Of a DNA stretch of 8,294 nucleotides, positions 1 through 6,855 are shown piece by piece. The DNA lies in assembly GCA_003506635.1 (NCBI GenBank), contig DNZB01000114.1:1-8294 (forward strand), written 5' to 3'. Within the stretch, counting starts at the first letter, position 1. Every line of letters begins with the position of its first letter. A model generated the notes under the pieces. The model saw only the letters and a program-made list of their open reading frames with translations, was not told where the DNA came from and ran no database searches. Made by a program: the position numbers and the translations under genes. This DNA comes from Parvularcula sp. (GTDB taxonomy: Bacteria > Pseudomonadota > Alphaproteobacteria > Caulobacterales > Parvularculaceae).

Positions 1-1041
1 ATGTCGATCATGGTCGGCGTCGGGCGCGGCGCGACAACCGGCGTTCTCATCAAGAACGCGGAGGCGCTCGAACGCATGGAGAAAGTCGATACGCTGGTTG
101 TCGACAAGACCGGCACGCTGACCGAGGGAAAGCCGAAAGTCGTGGCGATTCACCCTGCGTCAGGATTCGACGAGAAAACGCTGCTCGCCCTTGCCGCAAG
201 CGTCGAGCGCGGCAGCGAACACCCGCTGGCGCAAGCGATCGTCGCGGCGGCCGGCGAGCGCGGGCTGAAGCTGTCGGAACCTGAAGGCGTTGACAGCCCC
301 GTCGGCAAGGGGGTTCTCGGACGCGCCCAAGGTCGTTCCATTGTCATCGGCAACGCCCGCTTCCTCGCCGAACGGGGCGTCGACGTCGGCGTGCTGCAGG
401 CGGGCGCGGAAGCGCTGCGGCGCGACGGTGTGACGGCGATCTTTGTCGGCGTCGACGGCAAACCCGGCGGCGTCATCGGCATCGCCGATCCGGTCAAGGC
501 GACGACGCCGGATGCACTCAAGGCGCTGAAAGCGGAGGGTATTCGCGTCATCATGCTCACCGGCGACAATCGCGTCACCGCCGAAGCAGTCGCCCGACGC
601 CTCAATATCGAAGAGGTCGAAGCGGACGTGCTCCCCGATCAAAAGAGCGCGGTGGTCACGAGGCTTAAGGCGGAAGGCCGGATCGTTGCGATGGCCGGCG
701 ACGGCGTCAACGATGCGCCGGCGCTCGCCGCCGCCGATGTCGGCATCGCTATGGGATCGGGGACGGATGTCGCCATCGAAAGCGCGGGCATTACGCTTTT
801 GAAAGGCGATCTTGGCGGCATCGTGCGCGCGCGCCGACTCAGTCAGGCGACGATGCGCAATATCCGCCAAAATCTGTTTTTCGCCTTCATCTATAACGCC
901 GCGGGCGTGCCGATTGCAGCCGGCGTCTTTTATCCCGTGTTCGGATTGTTGCTGTCGCCGATCATCGCCGCCGCCGCGATGGCGGCGAGTTCAGTCAGCG
1001 TCATCGCTAACGCCTTAAGACTCAGGAGCGTCAAAATATGA
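1..1041 (+). CDS. copA: Copper-exporting P1B-type ATPase, C-terminal part (5' end outside window)
   Basis: This is an inner-membrane pump that uses ATP to export a soft metal ion, most likely Cu+. Only the last 346 residues are present. The phosphorylation motif DKTGTLT lies at residues 35-41, the nucleotide-domain pair HP at 74-75 (SEHPLAQAI), TGDN at 187-190 and the hinge GDGVNDAP at 233-240. Two C-terminal membrane helices follow. The first carries YN (298-299) and the second MxxSS (327-331), the pattern known for Cu+-selecting P1B-1 pumps. The ATG at position 1 is not a start: residues such as [10 protein letters not shown] normally sit just after the CPx metal-binding helix, so the A-domain, CPx helix and any N-terminal metal domains lie upstream. 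The stop overlaps the next start as ATGA, implying coupled translation. Family is certain; copper specificity rests on the two helix motifs. Confidence 0.95.
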   Translation: MSIMVGVGRGATTGVLIKNAEALERMEKVDTLVVDKTGTLTEGKPKVVAIHPASGFDEKTLLALAASVERGSEHPLAQAIVAAAGERGLKLSEPEGVDSPVGKGVLGRAQGRSIVIGNARFLAERGVDVGVLQAGAEALRRDGVTAIFVGVDGKPGGVIGIADPVKATTPDALKALKAEGIRVIMLTGDNRVTAEAVARRLNIEEVEADVLPDQKSAVVTRLKAEGRIVAMAGDGVNDAPALAAADVGIAMGSGTDVAIESAGITLLKGDLGGIVRARRLSQATMRNIRQNLFFAFIYNAAGVPIAAGVFYPVFGLLLSPIIAAAAMAASSVSVIANALRLRSVKI

Positions 1042-1250
1042 CCGGCAAACTGCATTTTAATCGATGGCTGATCGTCGCCATTTCTTCAGCGCTGATCGTG
1101 GCGTTTTTCCTACTTCGCGAGCATTGGGGACACGCTTTGGGGCTTGCGCCCTACCTTATCCTGCTCGCGTGCCCATTGCTTCATCTATTGCATCCTCACG
1201 GCGCGCATGGCGCCGACCACCGACGAAACGAAAAAGAAGCGCATCACTAG
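1038..1250 (+). CDS. DUF2933-type small membrane protein with His-rich tail
   Basis: A 70-residue protein with two hydrophobic stretches (about residues 9-25 and 36-51), the second containing the [14 protein letters not shown] pattern typical of DUF2933 proteins. The tail is rich in histidine ([14 protein letters not shown], ending EAHH), which could bind metal ions. Its start overlaps the ATPase stop by four bases, so it is very likely co-translated with the pump. DUF2933 genes are known to accompany heavy-metal ATPase genes, but their biochemical role is not established; a role as a small pump partner or periplasmic metal ligand is inference. The last 14 codons and the following spacer recur as a copy at 2660-2754. 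Confidence 0.85.
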   Translation: MTGKLHFNRWLIVAISSALIVAFFLLREHWGHALGLAPYLILLACPLLHLLHPHGAHGADHRRNEKEAHH

Positions 1251-1556
1251 CCAATCGCGATCCAACACAAATCGCTCATGTAACGGGAAAGGAATTCGGT
1301 CATGGCGAAATATCATCCGCTTCCGTACCTTCCGACAATGTTCGCCGCCTGCATGTTGTTCCAAGTCTTCTACCTCTTTTGCGTCGGCCTGTGGGCCGCC
1401 TTTCCTGAATTGCGAAGCCACGGTCTGCTCATCGACATCTTTTCTGGCTTCAATCTGCTCGACGTTTCGAGCTTCTTTTACGGCCTGATCGCCAGCGCCA
1501 TGTACGGCTGGCTCGTCGCGGTCGTGTTTGTGTTCTTCTATAATCTCTGGGCGGGC
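1207..1556 (+). repeat. Direct repeat copy A (DUF2933 tail, spacer, DUF5676 module)
   Basis: This stretch aligns without gaps, at least to the DUF5676 start, to 2660-3009 (offset 1453). By hand count there are 13 mismatches in the 95 bases before the start codon and 4 in the first 63 coding bases. Similarity then falls to roughly 70%. It includes the end of the DUF2933 gene, the untranslated spacer and the first 85 codons of the fusion gene. Confidence 0.85.
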
Positions 1557-2111
1557 GCTGCGCCTGCTCTTTGGCGGCGCAGCCGTCAAGCGGCGACCGC
1601 GGAGCAGAAGCGCTTGCGTCACACGGAAGCGCGCGTCCGTATCAATGCGTCTGCGGACCGATTGTTCGACCATCTCGACGACGCCGAGCGCCTCGGCGCG
1701 CATATGAAAGAACGGTCCGCGATGATGATGGGCGGCCGCATGACCTATGAACTCGACGAGGCGAAGGGGCGCAAGCTCGGCTCCGTCATCAGGATGGGCG
1801 GAAGATTTCTTGGTATTCCGCTATCGGTTGAGGAGACCGTTGTTGAACGAAATCCGCCGCACCGAAAAACCTGGGAGACGCGCGGCGCCCCTCGGCTTCT
1901 CGTCATCGGTTCCTATCGCATGGGTTTCGAGATCGCGCCCGACGGCGCCGACGCCGGCTTGCGTGTCTTCATCGACTACGAGCTTCCAACCTCGGCTCTC
2001 GGCCGCGCACTTGGCGGCGTAATTGCGCCGTCCTACGCCAGCTGGTGCGTTGGTCGCATGGCTGAAGACGCCACGCGGAGCTTCAATTCTTCGGGGACGG
2101 CTTCGCGATGA
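1302..2111 (+). CDS. DUF5676-like membrane domain fused to SRPBCC domain
   Basis: A 269-residue two-part protein. Residues 1-85 form a membrane module with two predicted helices (about 13-34 and 58-84) resembling DUF5676 proteins, including the closing FFYNLWAG. A basic linker (WRRSRQ, 91-96) follows. Residues 109-262 resemble an SRPBCC/polyketide-cyclase (START-like) fold, a hydrophobic-cavity domain known to bind lipids or other small ligands. Visible signs are the opening ARVRINASADRLFDHLDD and the ExPTSALG stretch before a long C-terminal helix. The start at 1302 has AAAGGA at 1288-1293. The stop overlaps the next start (ATGA). The N-terminal module is about 73% identical to the stand-alone protein at 2755, which ends right after the module, so the fusion is peculiar to this copy. 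The domain would be cytoplasmic and membrane-tethered; its ligand is unknown. Confidence 0.85.
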   Translation: MAKYHPLPYLPTMFAACMLFQVFYLFCVGLWAAFPELRSHGLLIDIFSGFNLLDVSSFFYGLIASAMYGWLVAVVFVFFYNLWAGAAPALWRRSRQAATAEQKRLRHTEARVRINASADRLFDHLDDAERLGAHMKERSAMMMGGRMTYELDEAKGRKLGSVIRMGGRFLGIPLSVEETVVERNPPHRKTWETRGAPRLLVIGSYRMGFEIAPDGADAGLRVFIDYELPTSALGRALGGVIAPSYASWCVGRMAEDATRSFNSSGTASR

Positions 2112-2605
2112 CATCAACGGCGATCCTGAAAGCCGCGGCCGGTTCGACCGCGCTATATGTGCTCGTAACGACGCCGCTGTTCGCCTTGTGGGAGGTCGTA
2201 CAATTGCCGCTCTACACGATCTGGCGCGAAGAAGGACTTGGCCCGAGTCTGACGGCTGCGCTTCACTGCACGACAGGCGATGCTGTAATTGCGTCTATGT
2301 CCATGTTGGCGTCGCTCTCGATCGCCGCGCGCTGCGCGCGGCTGCGATCATTCGGGGGCGTTACGGCGGCCGTCGTTATCTTCGGCGTGCTCGCGACAGC
2401 GGCGCTCGAAATCGTCAGCGTACGATGGCTGGAGCGCTGGGAATATTCTTCGCTGATGCCAGTCGATCCGATTTTCGGCATCGGCCTCGCGCCGCTGGCG
2501 CAGTGGCTTGTCGTTCCCGTCATATCGCTCTGGCTTATCCGTAGGCAAATCATTCGATTCGTTTCGGCCACGCGCGGCGGCATGTCTTGGAGGGTCGGCG
2601 AGTGA
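2108..2605 (+). CDS. Unnamed four-helix membrane protein
   Basis: A 165-residue protein of no named family I can assign. Four hydrophobic stretches are visible at about residues 11-36, 57-77, 83-106 and 124-145. Charged or polar residues sit in or next to the helices: W28-E29, Q32 and P34 (WEVVQLPLYTIWR), H53-C54 and D58 (HCTTGD), E101, and WLERWEY at 107-113. Such a set of buried or interfacial polar residues suggests a ligand, metal or proton path rather than a simple anchor, but that is inference. It overlaps the preceding gene by ATGA and the following GTG by GTGA, so it is translationally coupled on both sides. Its place directly behind the SRPBCC fusion, in a copper-pump operon, suggests an accessory membrane role. 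Confidence 0.8.
   Translation: MTSTAILKAAAGSTALYVLVTTPLFALWEVVQLPLYTIWREEGLGPSLTAALHCTTGDAVIASMSMLASLSIAARCARLRSFGGVTAAVVIFGVLATAALEIVSVRWLERWEYSSLMPVDPIFGIGLAPLAQWLVVPVISLWLIRRQIIRFVSATRGGMSWRVGE
2589..2594 (+). promoter_or_regulatory. Strong ribosome binding site (GGAGGG) for GTG at 2602
   Basis: GGAGGG lies seven bases before the GTG at 2602, which overlaps the preceding stop as GTGA. It is one of the best ribosome sites in the window, yet the gene it serves is only a broken methyltransferase start. It identifies 2602 as the original start codon and suggests that translation still begins there. Confidence 0.7.
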
Positions 2606-2661
2606 CCCAATCCGCTACCTATGCTCCCGCGCTGGGCGTCAAGGCGCTGACGCCGCTCTAT
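2602..2661 (+). pseudogene. 5' fragment of a SAM-methyltransferase gene
   Basis: About 20 codons starting at GTG 2602 read VTQSATYAPALGVKALTPLY. This matches the beginning of the methyltransferase at 6981 (AVYTPPLGHAALTPIYDA): 10 of 16 residues are identical from the shared tyrosine onward. The motif Y-x-P-x-L-x3-ALTPxYD is common at the N terminus of class I methyltransferases. Everything after the final LY, including the SAM-binding motif GSGTG, is missing. The sequence changes at ATGGCGCCGAC into a copy of the DUF2933 gene tail. The intact ribosome site and GTGA overlap show it was once a real gene of this operon. The reading frame stays open through the scar into the gene at 2755. The match is short, so the assignment rests on motif, position and start signals together. 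Confidence 0.65.
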
Positions 2662-2703
2662 GGCGCCGACAACCGACGAAACGAAAAAGAAGCGCATCAC
2701 CAA
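2660..2703 (+). pseudogene. Remnant of DUF2933 gene 3' end
   Basis: The reading [13 protein letters not shown] here copies [13 protein letters not shown] at the end of the DUF2933 gene at 1038, in the same frame. The TAG stop of the original (1248-1250) is CAA here (2701-2703), so the frame runs on. The membrane part of DUF2933 is absent. This is the left edge of the second repeat copy. Confidence 0.75.
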
Positions 2704-3009
2704 CCAATCGCATTCCGAGACAAATCGCTCACGAACCAAGAAAGGAATTCAGTCATGGCGAAATATCATCCGCTTCCGTACCTTCCGACGATGTTCGCCG
2801 CCTGCATGCTGTTTCAGGCGGTCTACGTTCTTTGCGTCGCACTGTGGCTTATCGCCCCCGATCTGCGAGGCCATGCCTGGCTCATCGATCTGTTTCCGGG
2901 ATTTGAATTGCTTGACGGGGCGAGTTTCTTTTACGGCCTGGTCGCCAGCGCCATTTATGGCTGGTTCGCCGCAACAGCGTTCGTCTTTTTCTACAATCTC
3001 TGGGCGGGA
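2660..3009 (+). repeat. Direct repeat copy B
   Basis: Partner of 1207-1556. Its left edge coincides with the end of the truncated methyltransferase at ATGGCGCCGAC, and its right edge with the end of the shared membrane module. Because the spacer and the DUF2933 tail are copied along with the gene, this is a DNA segment duplication or recombination, not just two paralogous genes. Confidence 0.85.
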
Positions 3010-3051
3010 GTCGCCCGTATCATCTCGGGCGGAAAAGCCCAGGCGAAATAG
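2755..3051 (+). CDS. DUF5676-like small membrane protein (second copy)
   Basis: A 98-residue protein with two predicted helices (about 13-35 and 58-84), a loop with LFPGFELLDGASFFYGL, and a short basic tail (GGKAQAK). It resembles DUF5676 membrane proteins, whose function is unknown. The first 21 residues are identical to the fusion protein at 1302, and about 62 of the first 85 match overall, but here the protein stops after the membrane module and has no SRPBCC domain. ATG 2755 was chosen because AAAGGA lies at 2741-2746, the same layout as in the first copy. The frame is also open back to GTG 2602, giving an alternative 149-residue chimera. The MBL-fold gene follows after 36 bases. Confidence 0.85.
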   Translation: MAKYHPLPYLPTMFAACMLFQAVYVLCVALWLIAPDLRGHAWLIDLFPGFELLDGASFFYGLVASAIYGWFAATAFVFFYNLWAGVARIISGGKAQAK

Positions 3052-3087
3052 CATTTTCCGCCGGCGCGACAAAGGAGGCCAACGGCC

Positions 3088-4452
3088 ATGACCATCGCTC
3101 TCCAGAGCTTCGGCGGCGTGGGAACCGTCACCGGATCAAGACATCTCCTAGCGGGCGATAATGAAAAATTGCTGGTCGATTGCGGGATGTTTCAGGGCGC
3201 TAAAGTCCTGCGAGAAAAGAACTGGGCGCCGTTTCCGATCGATCCCAAATCAATCGACGCCGTCGTTTTGACGCACGCGCATCTCGATCACAGCGGCTAT
3301 CTGCCGAAACTCGTGCGCGAAGGATTTGAAGGGCCAATCTATTGCACGGCGGCGACGGCGGACCTTTGCGACATCCTTCTCAAAGACAGCGCCCATATCG
3401 CCGAAAAAGACGCCGAATATGCCAACCGCAAGGGCTTTTCAAAGCACAAGCCGGCGCTGCCGCTTTACACCATGCGCGACGCGGAACGCGCGCTGACGCA
3501 ATTGCGTCCGATCGCATTTGGAAGCGACGAGAATTTGCCGGGCGGCGCAAGGCTCAGATTCAGGCGCGCCGGGCATATCCTCGGAGCGGCCATTGCGGAA
3601 ATCCACGTGCGGGACAGAACGCTGGTTTTCTCAGGCGACCTCGGCCGCTACGGCGATCCGTTCATGCTCGACCCGGAGATGATTGGGCGCGCGGACTATG
3701 TTGTCGTCGAGTCGACTTATGGAGATCGCCTGCACCCGCAAATCGACCCCATGGACGCCCTCGGCGAGGTCATTGAACGTACAGCGCGGCGCGGCGGAAC
3801 CGTCGTCATTCCAGCGTTCGCGGTCGGGCGCGCGCAGCTGCTTTTGTATCATCTTTGGATGCTGAAAAACGCAGGCCGACTGCAGTCAGTTCCGGTATTT
3901 CTCGACAGCCCGATGGCGGTCGATGCGACAGATTTGCTTTGCAAGCACATGGAGGACCACCGGTTCAAGCCGGACGTTTGCATGGCGTCGTGCGCCGTTG
4001 CGACCTACGTGAACGACGTCGAAGCGTCGAAGGCCCTAACAGCCAACCGGCAGCCCAAAGTCATTATTTCAGCGAGCGGAATGGCGACCGGCGGGCGCGT
4101 GTTGCACCACATCAGGGCGTACGGACCTGATGCGCGGAATACGATCCTGTTTTCGGGCTATCAGGCTGCCGGCACGCGCGGCGCGAAACTGCTCGCCGGC
4201 GAGAAAGCGACGCGGATCTTCGGCGAATGGATGGAAATCGGCGCTGAGATCGCCGAGTTGCCGATGCTTTCCGCCCACGCCGACGCGGGCGAAATCATGC
4301 GCTGGCTGAAAGGATTTTCGACAGCGCCGCGGCGTGTTTTCGTCGTCCATGGCGAACCGGCTGCCGCTGAAGCGTTGCGGGTTCGAATCGATGCGGAACT
4401 CGGTTGGCACTGCTCCGTCGTCGATCCGTCGCGCCGGTACGAGTTGGCATGA
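3088..4452 (+). CDS. MBL-fold/beta-CASP RNA-processing metallo-hydrolase
   Basis: A 454-residue zinc-dependent nuclease-type protein of the CPSF73/RNase J-like beta-CASP branch. The metal site is complete: HAHLDH (H63, H65, D67, H68), H163 in GHILGA and D184 in SGD. The beta-CASP motifs are also present: acidic E208 in ESTYGD, H397 in SAHAD and H421 in VVHGE. Bacterial relatives of this length are usually annotated as 'MBL fold metallo-hydrolase, RNA specificity domain', and family members cut or trim RNA. It is expected to be cytoplasmic. The start at 3088 has a very good ribosome site, AAGGAGG at 3072-3078. The stop overlaps the phosphorylase start by ATGA. Context suggests it supplies nucleotides to the next two enzymes, which is inference; the true substrate is not shown by sequence. 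Confidence 0.92.
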   Translation: MTIALQSFGGVGTVTGSRHLLAGDNEKLLVDCGMFQGAKVLREKNWAPFPIDPKSIDAVVLTHAHLDHSGYLPKLVREGFEGPIYCTAATADLCDILLKDSAHIAEKDAEYANRKGFSKHKPALPLYTMRDAERALTQLRPIAFGSDENLPGGARLRFRRAGHILGAAIAEIHVRDRTLVFSGDLGRYGDPFMLDPEMIGRADYVVVESTYGDRLHPQIDPMDALGEVIERTARRGGTVVIPAFAVGRAQLLLYHLWMLKNAGRLQSVPVFLDSPMAVDATDLLCKHMEDHRFKPDVCMASCAVATYVNDVEASKALTANRQPKVIISASGMATGGRVLHHIRAYGPDARNTILFSGYQAAGTRGAKLLAGEKATRIFGEWMEIGAEIAELPMLSAHADAGEIMRWLKGFSTAPRRVFVVHGEPAAAEALRVRIDAELGWHCSVVDPSRRYELA

Positions 4453-5981
4453 CGGTGACAAACAAAACTGAAGAAGCGCCTGGCGGCGCGCCCGTAATTC
4501 GGGCGAGGCGCCTTGGCTTGTTCACCCAGGACGACGTGATCGTTCTGATGCGATCGGATTGTCACCTCTGCCGCGCTGAAGGCCTCGCAGCACGGTCGCG
4601 GGTTCTGTTGTCGTCTGCGCGAGGAGAAGTGATCGCGACGCTTTATCAGGTCGAGAACGATTGGCTGGCTGAGCATGAAGCCGCTCTTTCTGAAGCGGCG
4701 TGGGCGAGGCTCGGGCTCGCGGAAGGCGAACCCCTTCAGATTCGGCAAGCGCCGCCTGTCCCATCCTTCGGGGACGTTCGACGGCGCATCTATGGCGGGC
4801 GGCTTGATGCGCGCGCTTTCACCGCGATTGTCAGCGACATTTCCGGCGGCCGCTATAGCGACATTCACCTGGCGACGTTTCTGTCTGCGTGTTCTGCGTT
4901 ACCTCTCGACCGCGACGAGATGATTCATTTGACGCGGGCGATGGTTAACGCGGGCGATCGCTTGTCGTGGCCGACAAGTCCTGTTGTCGACAAGCACTGC
5001 GTCGGGGGACTGCCCGGCAATCGCACGACGCCGATCATCGTCGCAATCGTCGCAAGCCTTGGTCTTGTCATGCCGAAGACCTCGTCGCGCGCGATCACCT
5101 CGCCGGCGGGCACAGCCGACGTGATGGAGACGCTGGCGCCGGTCGATCTCGACCTTGCACGCATGCGCCGCGTGGTCGAGGCGGAAGGAGCGTGCCTTGC
5201 CTGGGGCGGCGCCGTTCACTTGAGCCCCGCCGACGACATCTTGATCCGGATTGAGCGCGCGCTCGACATCGATACTGAGGGCCAACTGGTCGCTTCGGTC
5301 CTTTCGAAAAAAATCGCCGCCGGCGCCACCCATGTCGTTTTCGATCTGCCCGTCGGACCGTCGGCGAAGGTCCGCTCGCCGGAAGCGGCCCGATCGCTCA
5401 GTGAAAACTTGTCCGCCGCAGCCGCCGCATTCGGACTGCGCTCGCGATGCGTGATCACTGACGGATCGCAGCCCATCGGTCGCGGATTAGGGCCGGCGCT
5501 CGAAGCGCGCGACGTATTGGCTGTGTTGCAGAACGCCGCGGCGGCGCCCGAAGATCTTCGCGAGCGCGCGCTGGCGCTGGCGGGCGCGGCGCTGGAACTG
5601 GCGGGGACGGCGCGCGAAGGGGAAGGACGCGCAATGGCGTTGCGCGCCCTTGTCAGCGGACAGGCGTGGGCCAAGTTTCAACGGATCTGCGAGGCGCAAG
5701 GCGGCATGCGCGTTCCGCCGCGCGCGCCGCTGACGCGCGTTTGGCCGGCGCGCGGTTCGGGTCGGCTTGCCCGGATCGACAACCGGAAAATTTCGCGTCT
5801 CGCCAAACTCACCGGCGCGCCGGACGACAAGGCCGCCGGCGTTGAGCTGCATGTCCGTTTGAGCGACGCCATCGCCGCCGGCCAGCCGCTGCTGTCGCTG
5901 CATGCCGAAGCCGAAGGCCGATTGGATTATGCGATGGAATACGCCCTTGCGAATTTGGACATGTTTGAACTGGAGTCTTGA
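4449..5981 (+). CDS. deoA: Long-form thymidine phosphorylase / AMP phosphorylase homologue
   Basis: A 510-residue member of the nucleoside phosphorylase II family. It has an extra N-terminal domain of roughly 85-100 residues, as in archaeal AMP phosphorylases (about 500 residues) and unlike classic DeoA (about 440). The phosphate/sugar motif appears as DKHCVGGLPGNRTT (181-194) and the family signature as SSRAITSPAGTADVME (212-227). The AITSPAGTAD form is close to the archaeal AMP phosphorylase type, which splits nucleoside monophosphates with phosphate into base and ribose-1,5-bisphosphate. A cysteine stands where KHS is usual. ATG 4449 was chosen because it overlaps the previous stop (ATGA); an earlier in-frame start would lie deep inside the upstream gene. 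The PRPP-synthetase gene starts four bases after the stop. AMP versus thymidine as substrate cannot be decided here, so the symbol is a family label. Confidence 0.88.
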   Translation: MTVTNKTEEAPGGAPVIRARRLGLFTQDDVIVLMRSDCHLCRAEGLAARSRVLLSSARGEVIATLYQVENDWLAEHEAALSEAAWARLGLAEGEPLQIRQAPPVPSFGDVRRRIYGGRLDARAFTAIVSDISGGRYSDIHLATFLSACSALPLDRDEMIHLTRAMVNAGDRLSWPTSPVVDKHCVGGLPGNRTTPIIVAIVASLGLVMPKTSSRAITSPAGTADVMETLAPVDLDLARMRRVVEAEGACLAWGGAVHLSPADDILIRIERALDIDTEGQLVASVLSKKIAAGATHVVFDLPVGPSAKVRSPEAARSLSENLSAAAAAFGLRSRCVITDGSQPIGRGLGPALEARDVLAVLQNAAAAPEDLRERALALAGAALELAGTAREGEGRAMALRALVSGQAWAKFQRICEAQGGMRVPPRAPLTRVWPARGSGRLARIDNRKISRLAKLTGAPDDKAAGVELHVRLSDAIAAGQPLLSLHAEAEGRLDYAMEYALANLDMFELES

Positions 5982-5985
5982 ACGA

Positions 5986-6855
5986 ATGCGTCTGATCGTG
6001 CCCCTCCCCGGAAATGAAATCCTCGCCGCTGCTATTGTCGGGCAAACTTCAGCCGAATTGGGCGCAATCGAGACGCGGCGCTTTCCCGACGAAGAGACTT
6101 ACCTGCGGCTCGCCTGCGATGTCGCCGGCAAAGACGTCGATTTTCTGTGCACGACCGCGCGGCCGGATAACCAGTTTCTCTCTCTCGTCTTCGCTGCCGA
6201 GACAGCGCGTGAGCTTGGAGCGAAGAGCGTCAACTTACTTGCGCCCTATCTTGCGTATATGCGCCAGGACAAAAGATTCAAGGACGGCGAATCCGTTTCG
6301 TCGGTATATTTCGCGAGACTCCTTTCAGATTCATTCGACAGTCTTGTGACGGTTGATCCGCATCTCCACCGCCGCCGCGATCTCGGCGAAATTTTCTCAA
6401 TCCCGACTCGCGTCGAACACGCCGCGCCGCTGCTCGCGGACTGGATTGAGCGTAATGTCGAGCGGCCGCTGGTGATCGGACCAGACAGTGAAAGCGAGCA
6501 ATGGGTCGCCGCCGTCGCGCAAGCCGCCGGCGCACCCTATGTCGTCCTGAACAAACAGCGCTTTGGCGACCGCAACGTCGCTATCGCCGTCCCGGACATG
6601 ACGCCCTGGCGCGACCACCGCCCCGTCCTGATTGACGACATCGTGTCGTCCGGCCGGACCATGATCGAAGCAGCCAGCCAACTCAGCGCGCGTGACTTCG
6701 CCAAGCCCTATTGTCTCGCCGTGCACGCCCTTTTTGCCGAAGACTCATATCAGCGCCTGCTCGATTGCGCCGAGCAAGTCGTCACTGCTGACACCGTTCC
6801 GCATGCGTCGAACGCGATTTCCGTGGCGCCGCTCATTGCAAAATCATTTCCATGA
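5986..6855 (+). CDS. prs: Ribose-phosphate diphosphokinase (PRPP synthetase) homologue, short form
   Basis: A 289-residue homologue of the enzyme making PRPP from ribose-5-phosphate and ATP. Visible motifs are the N-terminal FPDEETYLR (33-41), the ATP-site RPDNQF (59-64), YMRQDKRFKDGES (91-103), VDPHLHR (123-129), the VIGPDSESEQ stretch (163-172) and the PRPP loop LIDDIVSSGRT (215-225). The length and the VDPHLHR form resemble archaeal PRPP synthetases (about 285 residues) more than the usual bacterial enzyme (about 315). The start at 5986 has GGAG at 5972-5975, and the gap from the phosphorylase stop is four bases. A second, housekeeping prs gene would be expected elsewhere in the genome (inference). 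The pairing with a phosphorylase suggests sugar-phosphate recycling; another phosphoribosyl-transfer activity is possible, since the loop has SSGRT rather than the usual DTGGT. Confidence 0.88.
   Translation: MRLIVPLPGNEILAAAIVGQTSAELGAIETRRFPDEETYLRLACDVAGKDVDFLCTTARPDNQFLSLVFAAETARELGAKSVNLLAPYLAYMRQDKRFKDGESVSSVYFARLLSDSFDSLVTVDPHLHRRRDLGEIFSIPTRVEHAAPLLADWIERNVERPLVIGPDSESEQWVAAVAQAAGAPYVVLNKQRFGDRNVAIAVPDMTPWRDHRPVLIDDIVSSGRTMIEAASQLSARDFAKPYCLAVHALFAEDSYQRLLDCAEQVVTADTVPHASNAISVAPLIAKSFP

Noticed and set aside
1..3. ATG at position 1 as the ATPase start
   Set aside because: The protein would begin just after the CPx helix and lack half the pump; the window edge simply falls on an internal Met codon.
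160..870. Long - strand open frame opposite the ATPase (236 codons)
   Set aside because: Arg/Ala/Asp-rich reading typical of the antisense of GC-rich coding DNA; the + strand has unmistakable ATPase motifs.
2023..2544. + strand frame of 173 codons overlapping the four-helix gene
   Set aside because: Arg-rich out-of-frame reading; the 2108-2605 frame has clear membrane helices and overlapping start/stop signals.
4161..4868. - strand frame of 235 codons across the MBL/phosphorylase junction
   Set aside because: Shadow of two well-supported + strand genes; composition is not protein-like and no family is recognisable.
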